Program-made: the position numbers and the translations under genes
From: Agathobaculum massiliense
GTDB lineage: Bacteria; Bacillota; Clostridia; Oscillospirales; Butyricicoccaceae
Reading direction: 5' to 3'
NCBI RefSeq assembly: GCF_900291975.1
Contig: NZ_OMPN01000001.1
Span: 2,866,501 to 2,930,500, forward strand
DNA: 64,000 nucleotides
The notes under the pieces: model-generated
Seen by the model: only the letters and a program-made list of their open reading frames with translations
What the model was told of the DNA's origin: nothing
The model's database searches: none
Shown here: piece by piece, positions 7,101-13,779 of the stretch
Layout: every line of letters starts with the position of its first letter
Position numbering within the stretch: the stretch's first letter is position 1

Positions 7101-8594
7101 TCAGCCGCGCATATAGGTTTGCGTGATCTCGGCCAGCAGGGAAGAAACCGTCGGGTTGAGCGCCTCCCGCCGCACGCGCCAGCGCCAGTTCTTGCCGCCG
7201 ATCGTCCCGGGCGTGTTCATATGCGCGTCCGCGCCGAGTGAGAGCAGGTCCTGCAGGGGGGTCATGGCGATGCGCGCGGGCGAGGCCCAGACGCTTTTGA
7301 TCGCGCTCCAGCCCATGGCCTCGCTGTGCGAGGTGCGCAGGTACCGGTAGGCAAACTGCTTTTCCGGCTCGGTGCAGATATCCATGATCTGCTCGCATAC
7401 GGTCTGGGAGTCGTGCGTGGAGGTGTAAACGATGCTGTTCGGCACGAAGTTATGCGGCAGGTGCTCATTGTCTTCGTCCGGCGTGAAGCCGAAGATCAGC
7501 ACCTTCATGCCCGGCAGGCCGCTTTCCGTGAGCAGTTCGCGCACCTCGTCGGTCTGCACGCCCAGATCCTCCGCGATGAGCCGGACCGGACCGAGCGCCT
7601 GTTCGATGGCGCGGAGCAGCTCCATGCCCGGGCCTTTGCGCCAATGGCCATTGATCGCGTTTTCCGATCCGGCCTTGACCTCCCAGTAGGCCGCGAAGCC
7701 GCGGAAGTGGTCGAGCCGCACCACATCGAACAGCGCCATGTTGCTCTTCATGCGCCAGACCCACCAGGCGTAGTTCTCCGCGCGGTGTACGTCCCAGTCA
7801 TACACCGGATTGCCCCAGAGCTGACCGGTGGCCGAATAGTAGTCGGGCGGCACGCCCGCGACCAGCTTGGGGCTGCGGTCGGCCTTGAGCTTGAACAGCG
7901 TCGGGTGCGTCCACACATCCGACGAGTCTGCGGAAACGTAGATCGGGATATCCCCGATGATCTGGATGCCTTTTTCATTGGCGTAGGCATGCAGCGCGTC
8001 CCACTGCTGGAAAAAGACATATTGCAGGAAGATGCGGAAGTCGATCTCGTCCCGCAGCTCGGCGGCCGCCTTTTTAAGCGCGGCAGGCTTGCGGTCGCGC
8101 ACCGCCTTGTCCGGCCAAAGATAGACCGGCATATTGTGGTATTTTTCCTCTTTAAGCGCCATAAACAGCGCATAATCCGGCAGCCAGGCGGCATTTTTCT
8201 CACGGAACGCGGCGATCCTGGTGCGCAGCGTGTCGTCAACGCGGCGGTACGCCTTGCGGAACAGCGGCCAGCGGGTATCCGCGAGCTGTTCGAAATCCGT
8301 CTCGTCCGGCGATGCCTCGAAGTCGCCGGCCCTGACCTCGGCCACGGTCAACAGGCCGTCCTCCACCAGCAGGTCAAGGTCGATCAGGTACGGATTGCCC
8401 GCCGCTGCGGAAAAGCACTGATACGGCGAATCACCGAAACCGGTGTGGCCGAGCGGCAGGACCTGCCAATAGGTCTGACGGGCGGCGGAGAGAAAATCCA
8501 CAAAATCATACGCGGCCTTGCCCATGGTACCCACGCCGTGCGGCGAGGGCAGAGAAGTGACGTGCGCGAGCACGCCGCTGGAGCGTTTGAACAT
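7101..8594 (-). CDS. malQ: 4-alpha-glucanotransferase (amylomaltase, GH77)
   Basis: This enzyme moves alpha-1,4-glucan segments between maltodextrins, releasing glucose, in cytoplasmic glycogen/starch metabolism. The 497 residues show GH77 signatures: S-S-G-V-L-A-H-V-T-S-L-P-S-P-H-G at the N-terminus, F-D-V-V-R-L-D-H-F-R-G with the nucleophile Asp, R-L-I-A-E-D-L-G-V with the acid/base Glu, and Y-T-S-T-H-D-S-Q-T. The ATG at 8594 is preferred because GGGGGAA lies 9 nt upstream and family similarity begins there. A further in-frame start at 8651 would lie upstream of the -10 box. It is transcribed from a TTGGGA/TATAAT promoter and followed by the HAD-LUD gene. Confidence 0.95.
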   Translation of the reverse strand: MFKRSSGVLAHVTSLPSPHGVGTMGKAAYDFVDFLSAARQTYWQVLPLGHTGFGDSPYQCFSAAAGNPYLIDLDLLVEDGLLTVAEVRAGDFEASPDETDFEQLADTRWPLFRKAYRRVDDTLRTRIAAFREKNAAWLPDYALFMALKEEKYHNMPVYLWPDKAVRDRKPAALKKAAAELRDEIDFRIFLQYVFFQQWDALHAYANEKGIQIIGDIPIYVSADSSDVWTHPTLFKLKADRSPKLVAGVPPDYYSATGQLWGNPVYDWDVHRAENYAWWVWRMKSNMALFDVVRLDHFRGFAAYWEVKAGSENAINGHWRKGPGMELLRAIEQALGPVRLIAEDLGVQTDEVRELLTESGLPGMKVLIFGFTPDEDNEHLPHNFVPNSIVYTSTHDSQTVCEQIMDICTEPEKQFAYRYLRTSHSEAMGWSAIKSVWASPARIAMTPLQDLLSLGADAHMNTPGTIGGKNWRWRVRREALNPTVSSLLAEITQTYMRG

Positions 8595-8622
8595 ACTGCG
8601 TTCCCCCAATTCAATATGACTC

Positions 8623-8651
8623 ATTATAACACAGTTCGGCCGATTTCCCAA
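8623..8651 (-). promoter_or_regulatory. Sigma-A promoter of malQ
   Basis: On the minus strand TTGGGA, 17-bp spacer, TATAAT, about 30 bp before the malQ start. Confidence 0.75.
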
Positions 8652-8715
8652 GAGTTATTCTTGCCGGCAAAGACTGGAAGCGGGCGAGGACAATAGGGGA
8701 CCGCGCGGAATCCGC

Positions 8716-8744
8716 TTGCAAACGGCTGGCCGGCAGGCTATAAT
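8716..8744 (+). promoter_or_regulatory. Sigma-A promoter of trmB
   Basis: TTGCAA, 17-bp spacer, TATAAT, 38 bp before the trmB start. Confidence 0.78.
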
Positions 8745-8782
8745 AAGAGGGCTGAAAACACAAAAAAGGGGAATATCAACGC

Positions 8783-9442
8783 ATGAGAATGCGCAAAAAG
8801 AAAAACCTGGACGTTCGTTTTGCCGCGTGCGCGGATGTGATGGCGTTCGAGCCGAGGGAAAAGCGCGGCCGCTGGCGCGCGCTGTTCGGCAACGACCACC
8901 CGCTGCATGTGGAGATCGGCTGCGGCAAGGGGCGCTTTGCGATCGGCATGGCGGAGCAGTATCCGGAGATCAACTTTATCGCGGTCGAACGGGAGGAGGG
9001 CGCGCTCATCATGGCGGCGGAGCGCTGCCAGCAGCACCCGCTGCCCAACCTGCGGTTCGTATCCTTTGACGCGGCCGAGCTGCGCGAGGTGTTCGCCCCG
9101 GGCGAAGTGGACCGCATCTACCTGAACTTTTCCGACCCGTGGCCGCCTAACCGCCAGCGCAAGCGCCGCCTGACGTGGCGCGCGTATCTGGAGGTCTATG
9201 ACGAGCTGCTGAAGCAGCAGGGCGATCTGTGCTTCAAGACCGATAACCAGCGCTTTTTTGAGTGGACGCTTGCGGAGGTCTGTCAGTACGGCTGGCTGCT
9301 CCAGAATATTTCGCTCGACCTGCACCGCTCGGATTTCGAGGGCAACGTGATGACCGAATATGAGGAGAAGTTCTCATCCGAGGGCGCGCGCATCTACCGG
9401 CTGGAGGCGCGTCGGCGGCTGCCGGAATTTTTAAGAAAATAG
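8783..9442 (+). CDS. trmB: tRNA (guanine-N7-)-methyltransferase
   Basis: This enzyme uses S-adenosylmethionine to make m7G46 in the tRNA variable loop. The 219 residues contain the SAM-binding motif E-I-G-C-G-K-G-R-F-A (residues about 49-58), the acidic N-F-I-A-V-E-R-E strand, and the TrmB hallmark L-N-F-S-D-P-W-P (about 114-121) followed by the basic K-R-R-L-T segment. The C-terminal T-x-Y-E-E-K-F is also conserved. Length is typical. It is a single-gene unit with its own promoter and terminator. The high GC and strong codon preference match its neighbours. Confidence 0.95.
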   Translation: MRMRKKKNLDVRFAACADVMAFEPREKRGRWRALFGNDHPLHVEIGCGKGRFAIGMAEQYPEINFIAVEREEGALIMAAERCQQHPLPNLRFVSFDAAELREVFAPGEVDRIYLNFSDPWPPNRQRKRRLTWRAYLEVYDELLKQQGDLCFKTDNQRFFEWTLAEVCQYGWLLQNISLDLHRSDFEGNVMTEYEEKFSSEGARIYRLEARRRLPEFLRK

Positions 9443-9453
9443 AGGGAGGATGA

Positions 9454-9477
9454 AAAGCGGCCGCAGGGCCGCTTTTT
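9454..9477 (+). terminator. Terminator of trmB
   Basis: Stem AAGCGGCC/GGCCGCTT with short GCA loop and T run. Confidence 0.85.
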
Positions 9478-9497
9478 CCTATGGAAAATAAATGTTA

Positions 9498-9525
9498 TTG
9501 ACATATGCCGGAAAAGTGTTATGCT
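9498..9525 (+). promoter_or_regulatory. Promoter of the NifX-like/DUF134 operon
   Basis: TTGACA, 16-bp spacer, TATGCT. The -35 box is embedded in a CATATGCCGG half-site shared with the palindrome just downstream. Confidence 0.7.
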
Positions 9526-9536
9526 ATACTTATAAC

Positions 9537-9548
9537 CGGCATATGCCG
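9537..9548. promoter_or_regulatory. Palindromic operator CGGCATATGCCG
   Basis: A perfect 12-bp palindrome lies just downstream of the -10 box. The half-site CATATGCCG also occurs at 9502-9510 over the -35 box. This is probably the binding site of the DUF134 HTH protein encoded in the same operon (inference). Confidence 0.55.
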
Positions 9549-9574
9549 AAAATAAAAAACGGAGGCGCAGCAAT

Positions 9575-9979
9575 ATGAAAATCGCAGTCACTTATGAGGA
9601 TGGACAGATATTCCAGCACTTTGGGCATACCGCCCAGTTCAAAGTATATGAAACGGCGGACGGAAAAATCCTTTCCTCGCGGATTGTTGATACCAATGGC
9701 AGCGGGCATGGGGCGCTTGCGGGCTTCCTGGCGGCGCAGGGCGTGGATACGCTGATTTGCGGCGGCATCGGCGGCGGCGCGCAGGCCGCGCTGGCCGAGG
9801 CCGGCATCCGCCTGCTGGGCGGCGTGCAGGGCGGGGCGGACGAAGCGGTCGGGGCGTTCCTGGCCGGCTCGCTCCAGTATGATCCGGATGTCCGGTGCAG
9901 CCACCACGAGCATCACGGCGAGGGGCATGACTGCGCCTCGCACGGCGGCCACACCTGTGGCGGCCACTGCCACGGGTAA
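9575..9979 (+). CDS. NifX/MTH1175-like (dinitrogenase FeMo-cofactor-type) protein with His-rich tail
   Basis: The 134-residue product has the NifX/NafY fold pattern (K-I-A-V-T-Y-E-D-G-Q-I-F-Q-H-F-G-H-T ... F-K-V-Y-E) with the G-G-I-G-G-G-A loop. The last ~30 residues are rich in His and Cys (H-H-E-H-H, H-C-H-G), which suggests metal binding. Stand-alone members occur in many anaerobes without nitrogenase and are poorly understood. Metal-cluster handling is the family expectation, not shown here. It is followed at 6 bp by a DUF134 HTH gene, a recurrent pairing, and the promoter carries a palindromic operator. Confidence 0.85.
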   Translation: MKIAVTYEDGQIFQHFGHTAQFKVYETADGKILSSRIVDTNGSGHGALAGFLAAQGVDTLICGGIGGGAQAALAEAGIRLLGGVQGGADEAVGAFLAGSLQYDPDVRCSHHEHHGEGHDCASHGGHTCGGHCHG

Positions 9980-9985
9980 ACGTGG

Positions 9986-10348
9986 ATGCCAAGGCCGAAA
10001 AAGTGCCGCAGGGTATGCGGTCTGCCGGCCTGCCGGGAATTCGGCCCGCGCGGCATGGGCTGCGCGGGGGAGCCGGTTGTCATGGGGCTGGATGAGTACG
10101 AGGCGCTCCGCCTGATCGACCTGGAGGGCCTGCAGCAGGAGCAGGCCGCCGTGCAGATGGGGGTCGCGCGCACCACGGTGCAGGCGATCTACAACACTGC
10201 CCGCCGCAAGCTGACGGACTGCTTGGTCAACGGCAGGCTGCTGCGGCTCCAGGGCGGGGATGTGGAGGTCTGCGAGCGGCGCGCGCATTGCCCGAGAGCC
10301 GGTTGCTGCCTACGGCGAAGCTGCGATAAGGAAAGGCCGGAGGATTGA
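9986..10348 (+). CDS. DUF134-family HTH protein
   Basis: The 120-residue product has the DUF134 signature: M-P-R-P-K-K-C-R-R-V at the start, a cysteine- and glycine-rich segment, then L-D-E-Y-E-A-L-R-L-I-D and a helix-turn-helix (Q-E-Q-A-A-V-Q-M-G-V-A-R-T-T-V-Q, about residues 50-66). The C-terminus has six more cysteines (C-x5-H-C-x5-C-C-x4-C), a possible metal or redox sensor. Because it shares an operon with the NifX-like gene and a palindrome overlaps that promoter, I infer that it is the local autoregulator. It ends inside a terminator. Confidence 0.8.
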   Translation: MPRPKKCRRVCGLPACREFGPRGMGCAGEPVVMGLDEYEALRLIDLEGLQQEQAAVQMGVARTTVQAIYNTARRKLTDCLVNGRLLRLQGGDVEVCERRAHCPRAGCCLRRSCDKERPED

Positions 10349-10365
10349 TTCCCTCCGGCCTTTTT
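10334..10365 (+). terminator. Terminator of the NifX-like/DUF134 operon
   Basis: Stem GGCCGGAGG/CCTCCGGCC with T run. The DUF134 stop codon sits in the hairpin. Confidence 0.88.
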
Positions 10366-10410
10366 CTCTGGATGCGCCTGCGTTTGACAGACGGATGCCT
10401 CCACACGGGC

Positions 10411-11049
10411 TTACAGCTTGGTGTATCCGCGCGGGGTGACGATAGCGTCCAGCGGGACGCCGGCCGCGCACGCGGGGCAGTCCTTGCCGCGGACAAAATT
10501 ATGGTAATGCGGGAAATCCTCGCCCGAAAACAGGCGGACGACCGGCTTGTCGTCCAACTCGGAAAGGTTGGAGAACAGCGCGGAATAGCCGGCGACCCGA
10601 CCTCCGTAATATTCGATGCACTCGCGCGTCTGGGACAGGGTTTGACCGGTCGAGGCCGTGTTGACCAGCACCAGTACATTGCGGTTTTCGATCATGGGGC
10701 GGAGGTTGTCCGCGAACATGAACTGCCCGTTGACGTTGTTGTCCGGCTCGACAAGATAGACGGATTTGCCGGAATTCAGGCTGCCGATACCCGAGGAGGA
10801 AAGCTCGCGGGCCAGATAGGCGCCGATGTATTCCGTACCCTCCAGGCACAGGAGTGTGTCCACACTGACCGCGCTAAAGTGGAAAGCGATGCTGCGTGCC
10901 GCTTCAAGCGCCATGGACATATTGTGCTTGATTTCGGACATATCGACATAATAATTGATGTGCGAATGGTTTGTGGCGAAATGCCCGGGGATCGCATCCG
11001 CGTAAAGGCGCTTGTTGGCATGGGAGATGATTCGGATCGGCTGCTGCAT
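10411..11049 (-). CDS. Phosphoribosyltransferase-fold protein (orotate PRTase-like)
   Basis: This 212-residue type I PRTase-like protein has a PRPP-loop equivalent, N-V-L-V-L-V-N-T-A-S-T-G-Q-T (residues 124-137). The two acidic residues that usually precede the T-x-T-G turn are replaced by Asn-Thr, so activity may differ from orotate PRTase. The C-terminal segment D-C-P-A-C-A-A-G-V-P resembles a small metal or disulphide motif. It is seen in Clostridia as an uncharacterised orotate-PRTase-like protein. It has its own TTGCCC/TATAAT promoter and an AGAAAGGTGG ribosome binding site. No pyrimidine genes are adjacent. Function is uncertain. Confidence 0.7.
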   Translation of the reverse strand: MQQPIRIISHANKRLYADAIPGHFATNHSHINYYVDMSEIKHNMSMALEAARSIAFHFSAVSVDTLLCLEGTEYIGAYLARELSSSGIGSLNSGKSVYLVEPDNNVNGQFMFADNLRPMIENRNVLVLVNTASTGQTLSQTRECIEYYGGRVAGYSALFSNLSELDDKPVVRLFSGEDFPHYHNFVRGKDCPACAAGVPLDAIVTPRGYTKL

Positions 11050-11093
11050 AAGGAAACCACCTTTCTTGCGACAATATAAGAAATCACACCTTT

Positions 11094-11122
11094 ATTATAC
11101 CGCATTTTACTGTGCAGGGCAA
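11094..11122 (-). promoter_or_regulatory. Promoter of the PRTase-like gene
   Basis: On the minus strand TTGCCC, 17-bp spacer, TATAAT, about 45 bp before the start. Confidence 0.75.
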
Positions 11123-11163
11123 GAAAAAGCCGAGCGCTTCGGACGGCGTTTCCAGGCGGGGGA

Positions 11164-11191
11164 AATAAAAAAGCAGCCGCACAGCGGCTGC
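11164..11191 (-). terminator. Terminator downstream of the 6S RNA
   Basis: Perfect 8-bp stem GCAGCCGC/GCGGCTGC with 3-nt loop, followed by T6 on the minus strand only. It ends the 6S transcript before the independent PRTase promoter. Confidence 0.85.
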
Positions 11192-11239
11192 CGTTCCATT
11201 GAAATGCGCGGGGCGCATGCGCCCGAAAGGTAATAAGCC

Positions 11240-11425
11240 CCGCCCTGCCGATGCGGCCCAATTAGTAACCTGCACGACTTGGCAGGTGGGTTTTCTGTTT
11301 GGCATGTCTGCGCTTCCAACATCCGTGTATACCCGGGAGGCCTGCTGCTCGATGCCAAAACTTTCCGAAATCCCGTACTAAAAATGTGGGTTAAAAAAAG
11401 GCCGCTGTCGCACAGGGCAGGGTGA
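11240..11425 (-). ncRNA. ssrS: 6S RNA candidate
   Basis: On the minus strand about 186 nt can fold into the 6S layout. A long-range closing stem forms from 11422-11416 with 11249-11243 (CCCTGCC/GGCAGGG) and 11405-11400 with 11258-11253 (GCGGCC/GGCCGC). A large internal bubble and an inner arm TTTGGCAT/ATGCCAAA follow. On the 3' side of the bubble a small hairpin ACCTGC/GCAGGT is followed by GTTAC and a GCCGCATC segment, the arrangement I recall from the E. coli 6S 3' region. No protein reading frame fits. A terminator follows about 50 nt later. 6S RNA sequesters the housekeeping RNA polymerase. The exact ends are estimates. Confidence 0.65.
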
Positions 11426-11466
11426 CATCCGGCAAAGCCTTGCCGGATGCCGGAAAGAAAAGGGGA

Positions 11467-11748
11467 TCAGCCCTCTTCGTCCTCCTCCGCTTCCGCGCGT
11501 TCCATCACGATATTGAACACTGCATCCGCGATCTCGTCGTCCTCGACCGCTTCCAGCATTTCCTCGCCGTTTTCCTCTACGATCTGCATGATGACGACCT
11601 CCGCGTCTTCCTCAACGGCAAGCTCAGCCGGAATAAACGCCAGATAGGTCGTACCCTCATATTCCACGGTGTCGATGTGCTCAAACTCCACTTCGTTGCC
11701 ATCCTCATCGATCAGCGTGACAAAATCGTTGCCGTACTCCTCGCTCAT
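11467..11748 (-). CDS. DUF1292 family acidic protein
   Basis: The 93-residue, very acidic protein has the DUF1292 pattern: D-F-V-T-L-I-D-E-D-G-N-E-V-E-F-E-H-I-D-T-V-E-Y-x-G then F-I-P, followed by V-V-I-M-Q-I-V-E-E. The C-terminal tail is almost all Glu, Ala and Asp. The family is widespread in Firmicutes, often near the Holliday-junction resolvase RuvX and Fur, and has no defined function. It has a TTTACA/TATGCT promoter and a GGAGG box 9 nt before the ATG. A 10-bp stem (CATCCGGCAA/TTGCCGGATG) lies after the stop, before the 6S RNA. Confidence 0.9.
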   Translation of the reverse strand: MSEEYGNDFVTLIDEDGNEVEFEHIDTVEYEGTTYLAFIPAELAVEEDAEVVIMQIVEENGEEMLEAVEDDEIADAVFNIVMERAEAEEDEEG

Positions 11749-11808
11749 GGTTCCGGCACCTCCTTGTGTTTGGTTTCAGATTGGGGGAGGATTGCTCTCC
11801 CCGCTTTA

Positions 11809-11837
11809 AGCATAACAAATCGCGCCGGATTTGTAAA
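11809..11837 (-). promoter_or_regulatory. Promoter of the DUF1292 gene
   Basis: On the minus strand TTTACA, 17-bp spacer, TATGCT. Confidence 0.7.
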
Positions 11838-11920
11838 GCCAAATTATCGGGGCGGCGCCACTGTCATAGTATGCCGCCCATGCGAATTATCATACCAGCA
11901 GGAACGCAAGAAATAAAGCC

Positions 11921-11949
11921 TTGACTTTGCCTTTTATTTCTGCTATAGT
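11921..11949 (+). promoter_or_regulatory. Promoter of the infC-rpmI-rplT operon
   Basis: TTGACT, 17-bp spacer, TATAGT, followed by a leader of about 170 nt. Confidence 0.8.
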
Positions 11950-11955
11950 AATACA

Positions 11956-12112
11956 GGTAACAAAGAAGAAGGCCGCGTCCTCACCCGCAGCGCTTGAGCA
12001 AACGGGTCAATCATTCTGCAAAGCCGCAGGGCAGCTTTGCGCTTTTGTGATGGAGGACGACCGTAAAGGGCCGGTCCTTTTTTCTTTTTGTATTTTAATC
12101 CGTTTTTGTTTG
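11956..12112 (+). promoter_or_regulatory. infC operon leader with attenuator-like hairpin (L20-leader type)
   Basis: The untranslated leader between the promoter and the infC ribosome binding site contains several G/C-rich segments and ends in a GACCG/CGGTC hairpin followed by CTTTTTTC, that is, a terminator placed before the first gene. In Firmicutes this operon is typically controlled by ribosomal protein L20 binding such a leader. That link is family knowledge; I did not prove the L20 site. Confidence 0.55.
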
Positions 12113-12125
12113 GAGGTGCTTACCA

Positions 12126-12644
12126 ATCAGCAGCATGGAACATCAGATCAATGAAGAGATCCGCGACAAGGAAGTCCGCCTGATCAGCGACGACGGCGAA
12201 CAGCTCGGCATCGTGCCTATCCAGCAGGCGCAGGACATCGCAGTGGAAAAAGGCATGGACCTGGTCAAGATCGCCCCGCAGGCAAAGCCGCCGGTGTGCA
12301 AGATCATGGACTACGGCAAATTCCGCTTTGAACAGGCCAAGCGGGAAAAGGAAGCGAGAAAAAATCAGCGTGTCGTGGAGATCAAAGAGATTCGCCTGAC
12401 CCCCAATATCGATGTCGGCGACCTGAATACCAAGGTGAAAAATGCCTGCCGCTTCCTGAAGGACGGCGACAAGGTCAAGGTTTCGGTCCGCTTCCGCGGC
12501 CGTGAGGTCACCCATGCGTCGCTCGGTCAGGACCTGCTCCATCGCTTCGCGGAGCTGTGCGCGGAATGCAGCACGGTGGAAAAGCAGCCCAAGCTCGAAG
12601 GCCGTCAGATGCTTATGTTCCTGGCGCCCGCAAAAGACAAGTAA
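12126..12644 (+). CDS. infC: Translation initiation factor IF-3 (probable AUC start)
   Basis: IF-3 binds the 30S subunit and checks initiator tRNA and start codon. The product shows the IF3 N domain (I-N-E-E-I-R-D-K-E-V-R-L-I-S-D-D-G-E-Q-L-G-I), the linker, and the C domain (K-E-I-R-L-T-P-N-I, V-S-V-R-F-R-G-R). The first ATG (12135) sits 19 nt from the only Shine-Dalgarno (GGAGG at 12112-12116). An in-frame ATC at 12126 sits 9 nt from it and gives the I-S-S-M-x-x-x-I-N start typical of Firmicute IF-3. infC commonly uses rare AUU/AUC/AUA starts for autoregulation, so I take AUC (172 residues). It heads the operon with rpmI and rplT. Confidence 0.93.
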   Translation: MSSMEHQINEEIRDKEVRLISDDGEQLGIVPIQQAQDIAVEKGMDLVKIAPQAKPPVCKIMDYGKFRFEQAKREKEARKNQRVVEIKEIRLTPNIDVGDLNTKVKNACRFLKDGDKVKVSVRFRGREVTHASLGQDLLHRFAELCAECSTVEKQPKLEGRQMLMFLAPAKDK

Positions 12645-12691
12645 ACCAAAAAGCGCGTTTTCAGCGCAAATTCAGAGAGGAGCAAACCCTT

Positions 12692-12895
12692 ATGCCTAAG
12701 ATCAAAACGCACAGCGGTGCAAAGAAAAGATTTTCCGTCACCAAGAACGGTAAATTCAAGCGCGGCCATGTTGGTAAGCGCCATCTGCTCAACGGCCACG
12801 GAAAGACCACCAAGCTCAAGCGCCACCTCCGCAAGGAAGGCTTTGCGGATTCCACCAATGTGGCGCAGCTCAAGCGTCTGCTGCCGTATAAGTAA
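12692..12895 (+). CDS. rpmI: Ribosomal protein L35
   Basis: The 67-residue basic protein begins M-P-K-I-K-T-H-S-G-A-K-K-R-F and contains H-L-L-N-G-H-G-K-T-T-K-x-K-R-H-L-R, diagnostic for bL35 of the large subunit. The start at 12692 has GAGAGGAGC upstream and gives the usual length. It lies between infC and rplT in the standard order. No stronger promoter is seen inside the operon. Confidence 0.97.
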   Translation: MPKIKTHSGAKKRFSVTKNGKFKRGHVGKRHLLNGHGKTTKLKRHLRKEGFADSTNVAQLKRLLPYK

Positions 12896-12930
12896 GTAAA
12901 ATCATATCTTTCATATAGGAGGCAATCACA

Positions 12931-13284
12931 ATGGCAAGAGTTAAGGGCGCGATGATGACGCGCAAAAGAAGAAAGAAGATCCTCAAGCGTGCCAAGGGCT
13001 ACTGGGGTGCGAAATCCACCCATTACCGCGTAGCCAACCAGGCGGTTATGAAGAGCCTGAAGTACGCGTATATCGGCCGCAAGCACAAGAAGCGCGACTT
13101 CCGCCGCCTGTGGATCACCCGTATTTCGGCTGCCGCCAAGTCCTGCGGCATGAATTACAGCCGCTTTATGAACGGCCTCAAGAAAGCCGGCATCGACCTC
13201 AACCGTAAGATGCTCGCGGACCTTGCGGTCAACGACAAGGCTGCGTTCGCCGCGCTGGCGGAAAAGGCGAAGGCGGCGCTTTGA
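12931..13284 (+). CDS. rplT: Ribosomal protein L20
   Basis: The 117-residue basic protein starts [19 protein letters not shown]-x-A-K-G-Y-W-G-A, the bL20 N-terminal extension, and has the conserved [12 protein letters not shown]20 is an early 50S assembly protein and in Firmicutes is also the repressor of this operon through the leader RNA. A GGAGG box precedes the ATG at normal distance and a terminator follows. Confidence 0.97.
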   Translation: MARVKGAMMTRKRRKKILKRAKGYWGAKSTHYRVANQAVMKSLKYAYIGRKHKKRDFRRLWITRISAAAKSCGMNYSRFMNGLKKAGIDLNRKMLADLAVNDKAAFAALAEKAKAAL

Positions 13285-13330
13285 TCCCCAAAGGGTCGGA
13301 AGGCTCTGCGGAAACCGCTTGCTGTTTGTG

Positions 13331-13355
13331 AAAAAGGCCGTTTTACGGCCTTTTT
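13331..13355 (+). terminator. Terminator of infC-rpmI-rplT
   Basis: AAAAAGGCCGT/ACGGCCTTTTT stem with T run. Confidence 0.9.
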
Positions 13356-13443
13356 CTTTTTTGGCGGCCGCGCGGCTGCGGCGGGGAACGGTGCGGCGTG
13401 TCGAAAAAATTGTTACATTTGTGTAACTTTACAGGAATTTTAT

Positions 13444-13471
13444 TTGATTTTTTTGCATAATATGTTATACT
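13444..13471 (+). promoter_or_regulatory. Promoter of the 30-codon unit
   Basis: TTGATT, 16-bp spacer, TATACT, 40 bp before the small ORF. An imperfect GTTAC/GTAAC repeat lies just upstream (about 13412-13427). Confidence 0.65.
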
Positions 13472-13510
13472 GGATAACAGATAAATCAATAAGAGGAGGT
13501 GCAAAGGCTG

Positions 13511-13603
13511 ATGAGACATATCCGAATCCCGCAAAAGCCCGACCGGCCGGACATCGATGATTTGATTTTCGGTGATGAGCATGAGACGCAAAGCGAAAAG
13601 TAA
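13511..13603 (+). CDS. Small protein of 30 residues, unknown function
   Basis: A 30-codon frame starts M-R-H-I-R-I-P-Q-K-P-D-R-P-D-I and ends H-E-T-Q-S-E-K. It has a strong AGGAGGTG box 10 nt upstream, its own promoter, and a terminator shortly after the stop, so it looks like a deliberate one-gene unit. The first half is basic with Pro; the second half is acidic (D-I-D-D-L-I-F-G-D-E). There is no membrane segment and no amino-acid run typical of an attenuator leader peptide. I do not recognise it. It could be a small regulatory protein or the translated part of a regulatory RNA. Confidence 0.6.
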   Translation: MRHIRIPQKPDRPDIDDLIFGDEHETQSEK

Positions 13604-13621
13604 AACGCTTTATGGATTGGT

Positions 13622-13669
13622 CCACGCAGGGCGCGCATCGGGATTGAAATGCGGCCGCGTGGTTTTTTT
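13622..13669 (+). terminator. Terminator of the small-protein unit
   Basis: Outer stem CCACGC/GCGTGG with an internal GCAT/ATGC pairing, followed by T7. Confidence 0.8.
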
Positions 13670-13741
13670 ATATTTATTTCCCGGCAATAAAAACAGGGGA
13701 GTTCCATTCTGAATATGAAAAACGCGTCTCAAAAGAAGTGA

Positions 13742-13774
13742 TGCCCGAAGCGGTTTTCCGTTTCGGGCATTTTG
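13742..13774. terminator. Hairpin between the small unit and the XRE-TPR gene
   Basis: Stem GCCCGAA-CGG/CCG-TTCGGGC with TTTT loop, then ATTTTG on the plus strand. It probably closes the minus-strand XRE-TPR gene or rightward read-through. Confidence 0.65.
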
Positions 13775-13779
13775 TTTGT

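Noticed and set aside
7326-8696. 456-codon plus-strand frame over malQ
   Set aside because: Antisense shadow of malQ, whose GH77 motifs are complete.
11395-11420. GC stem followed by T7 on the minus strand as terminator of the DUF1292 gene
   Set aside because: The same bases pair much better with 11243-11258 to close the 6S RNA. The local hairpin is short and bulged.
11050-11440. Riboswitch controlling the PRTase-like gene
   Set aside because: A full terminator and then a separate consensus promoter lie between the structured RNA and the PRTase gene.
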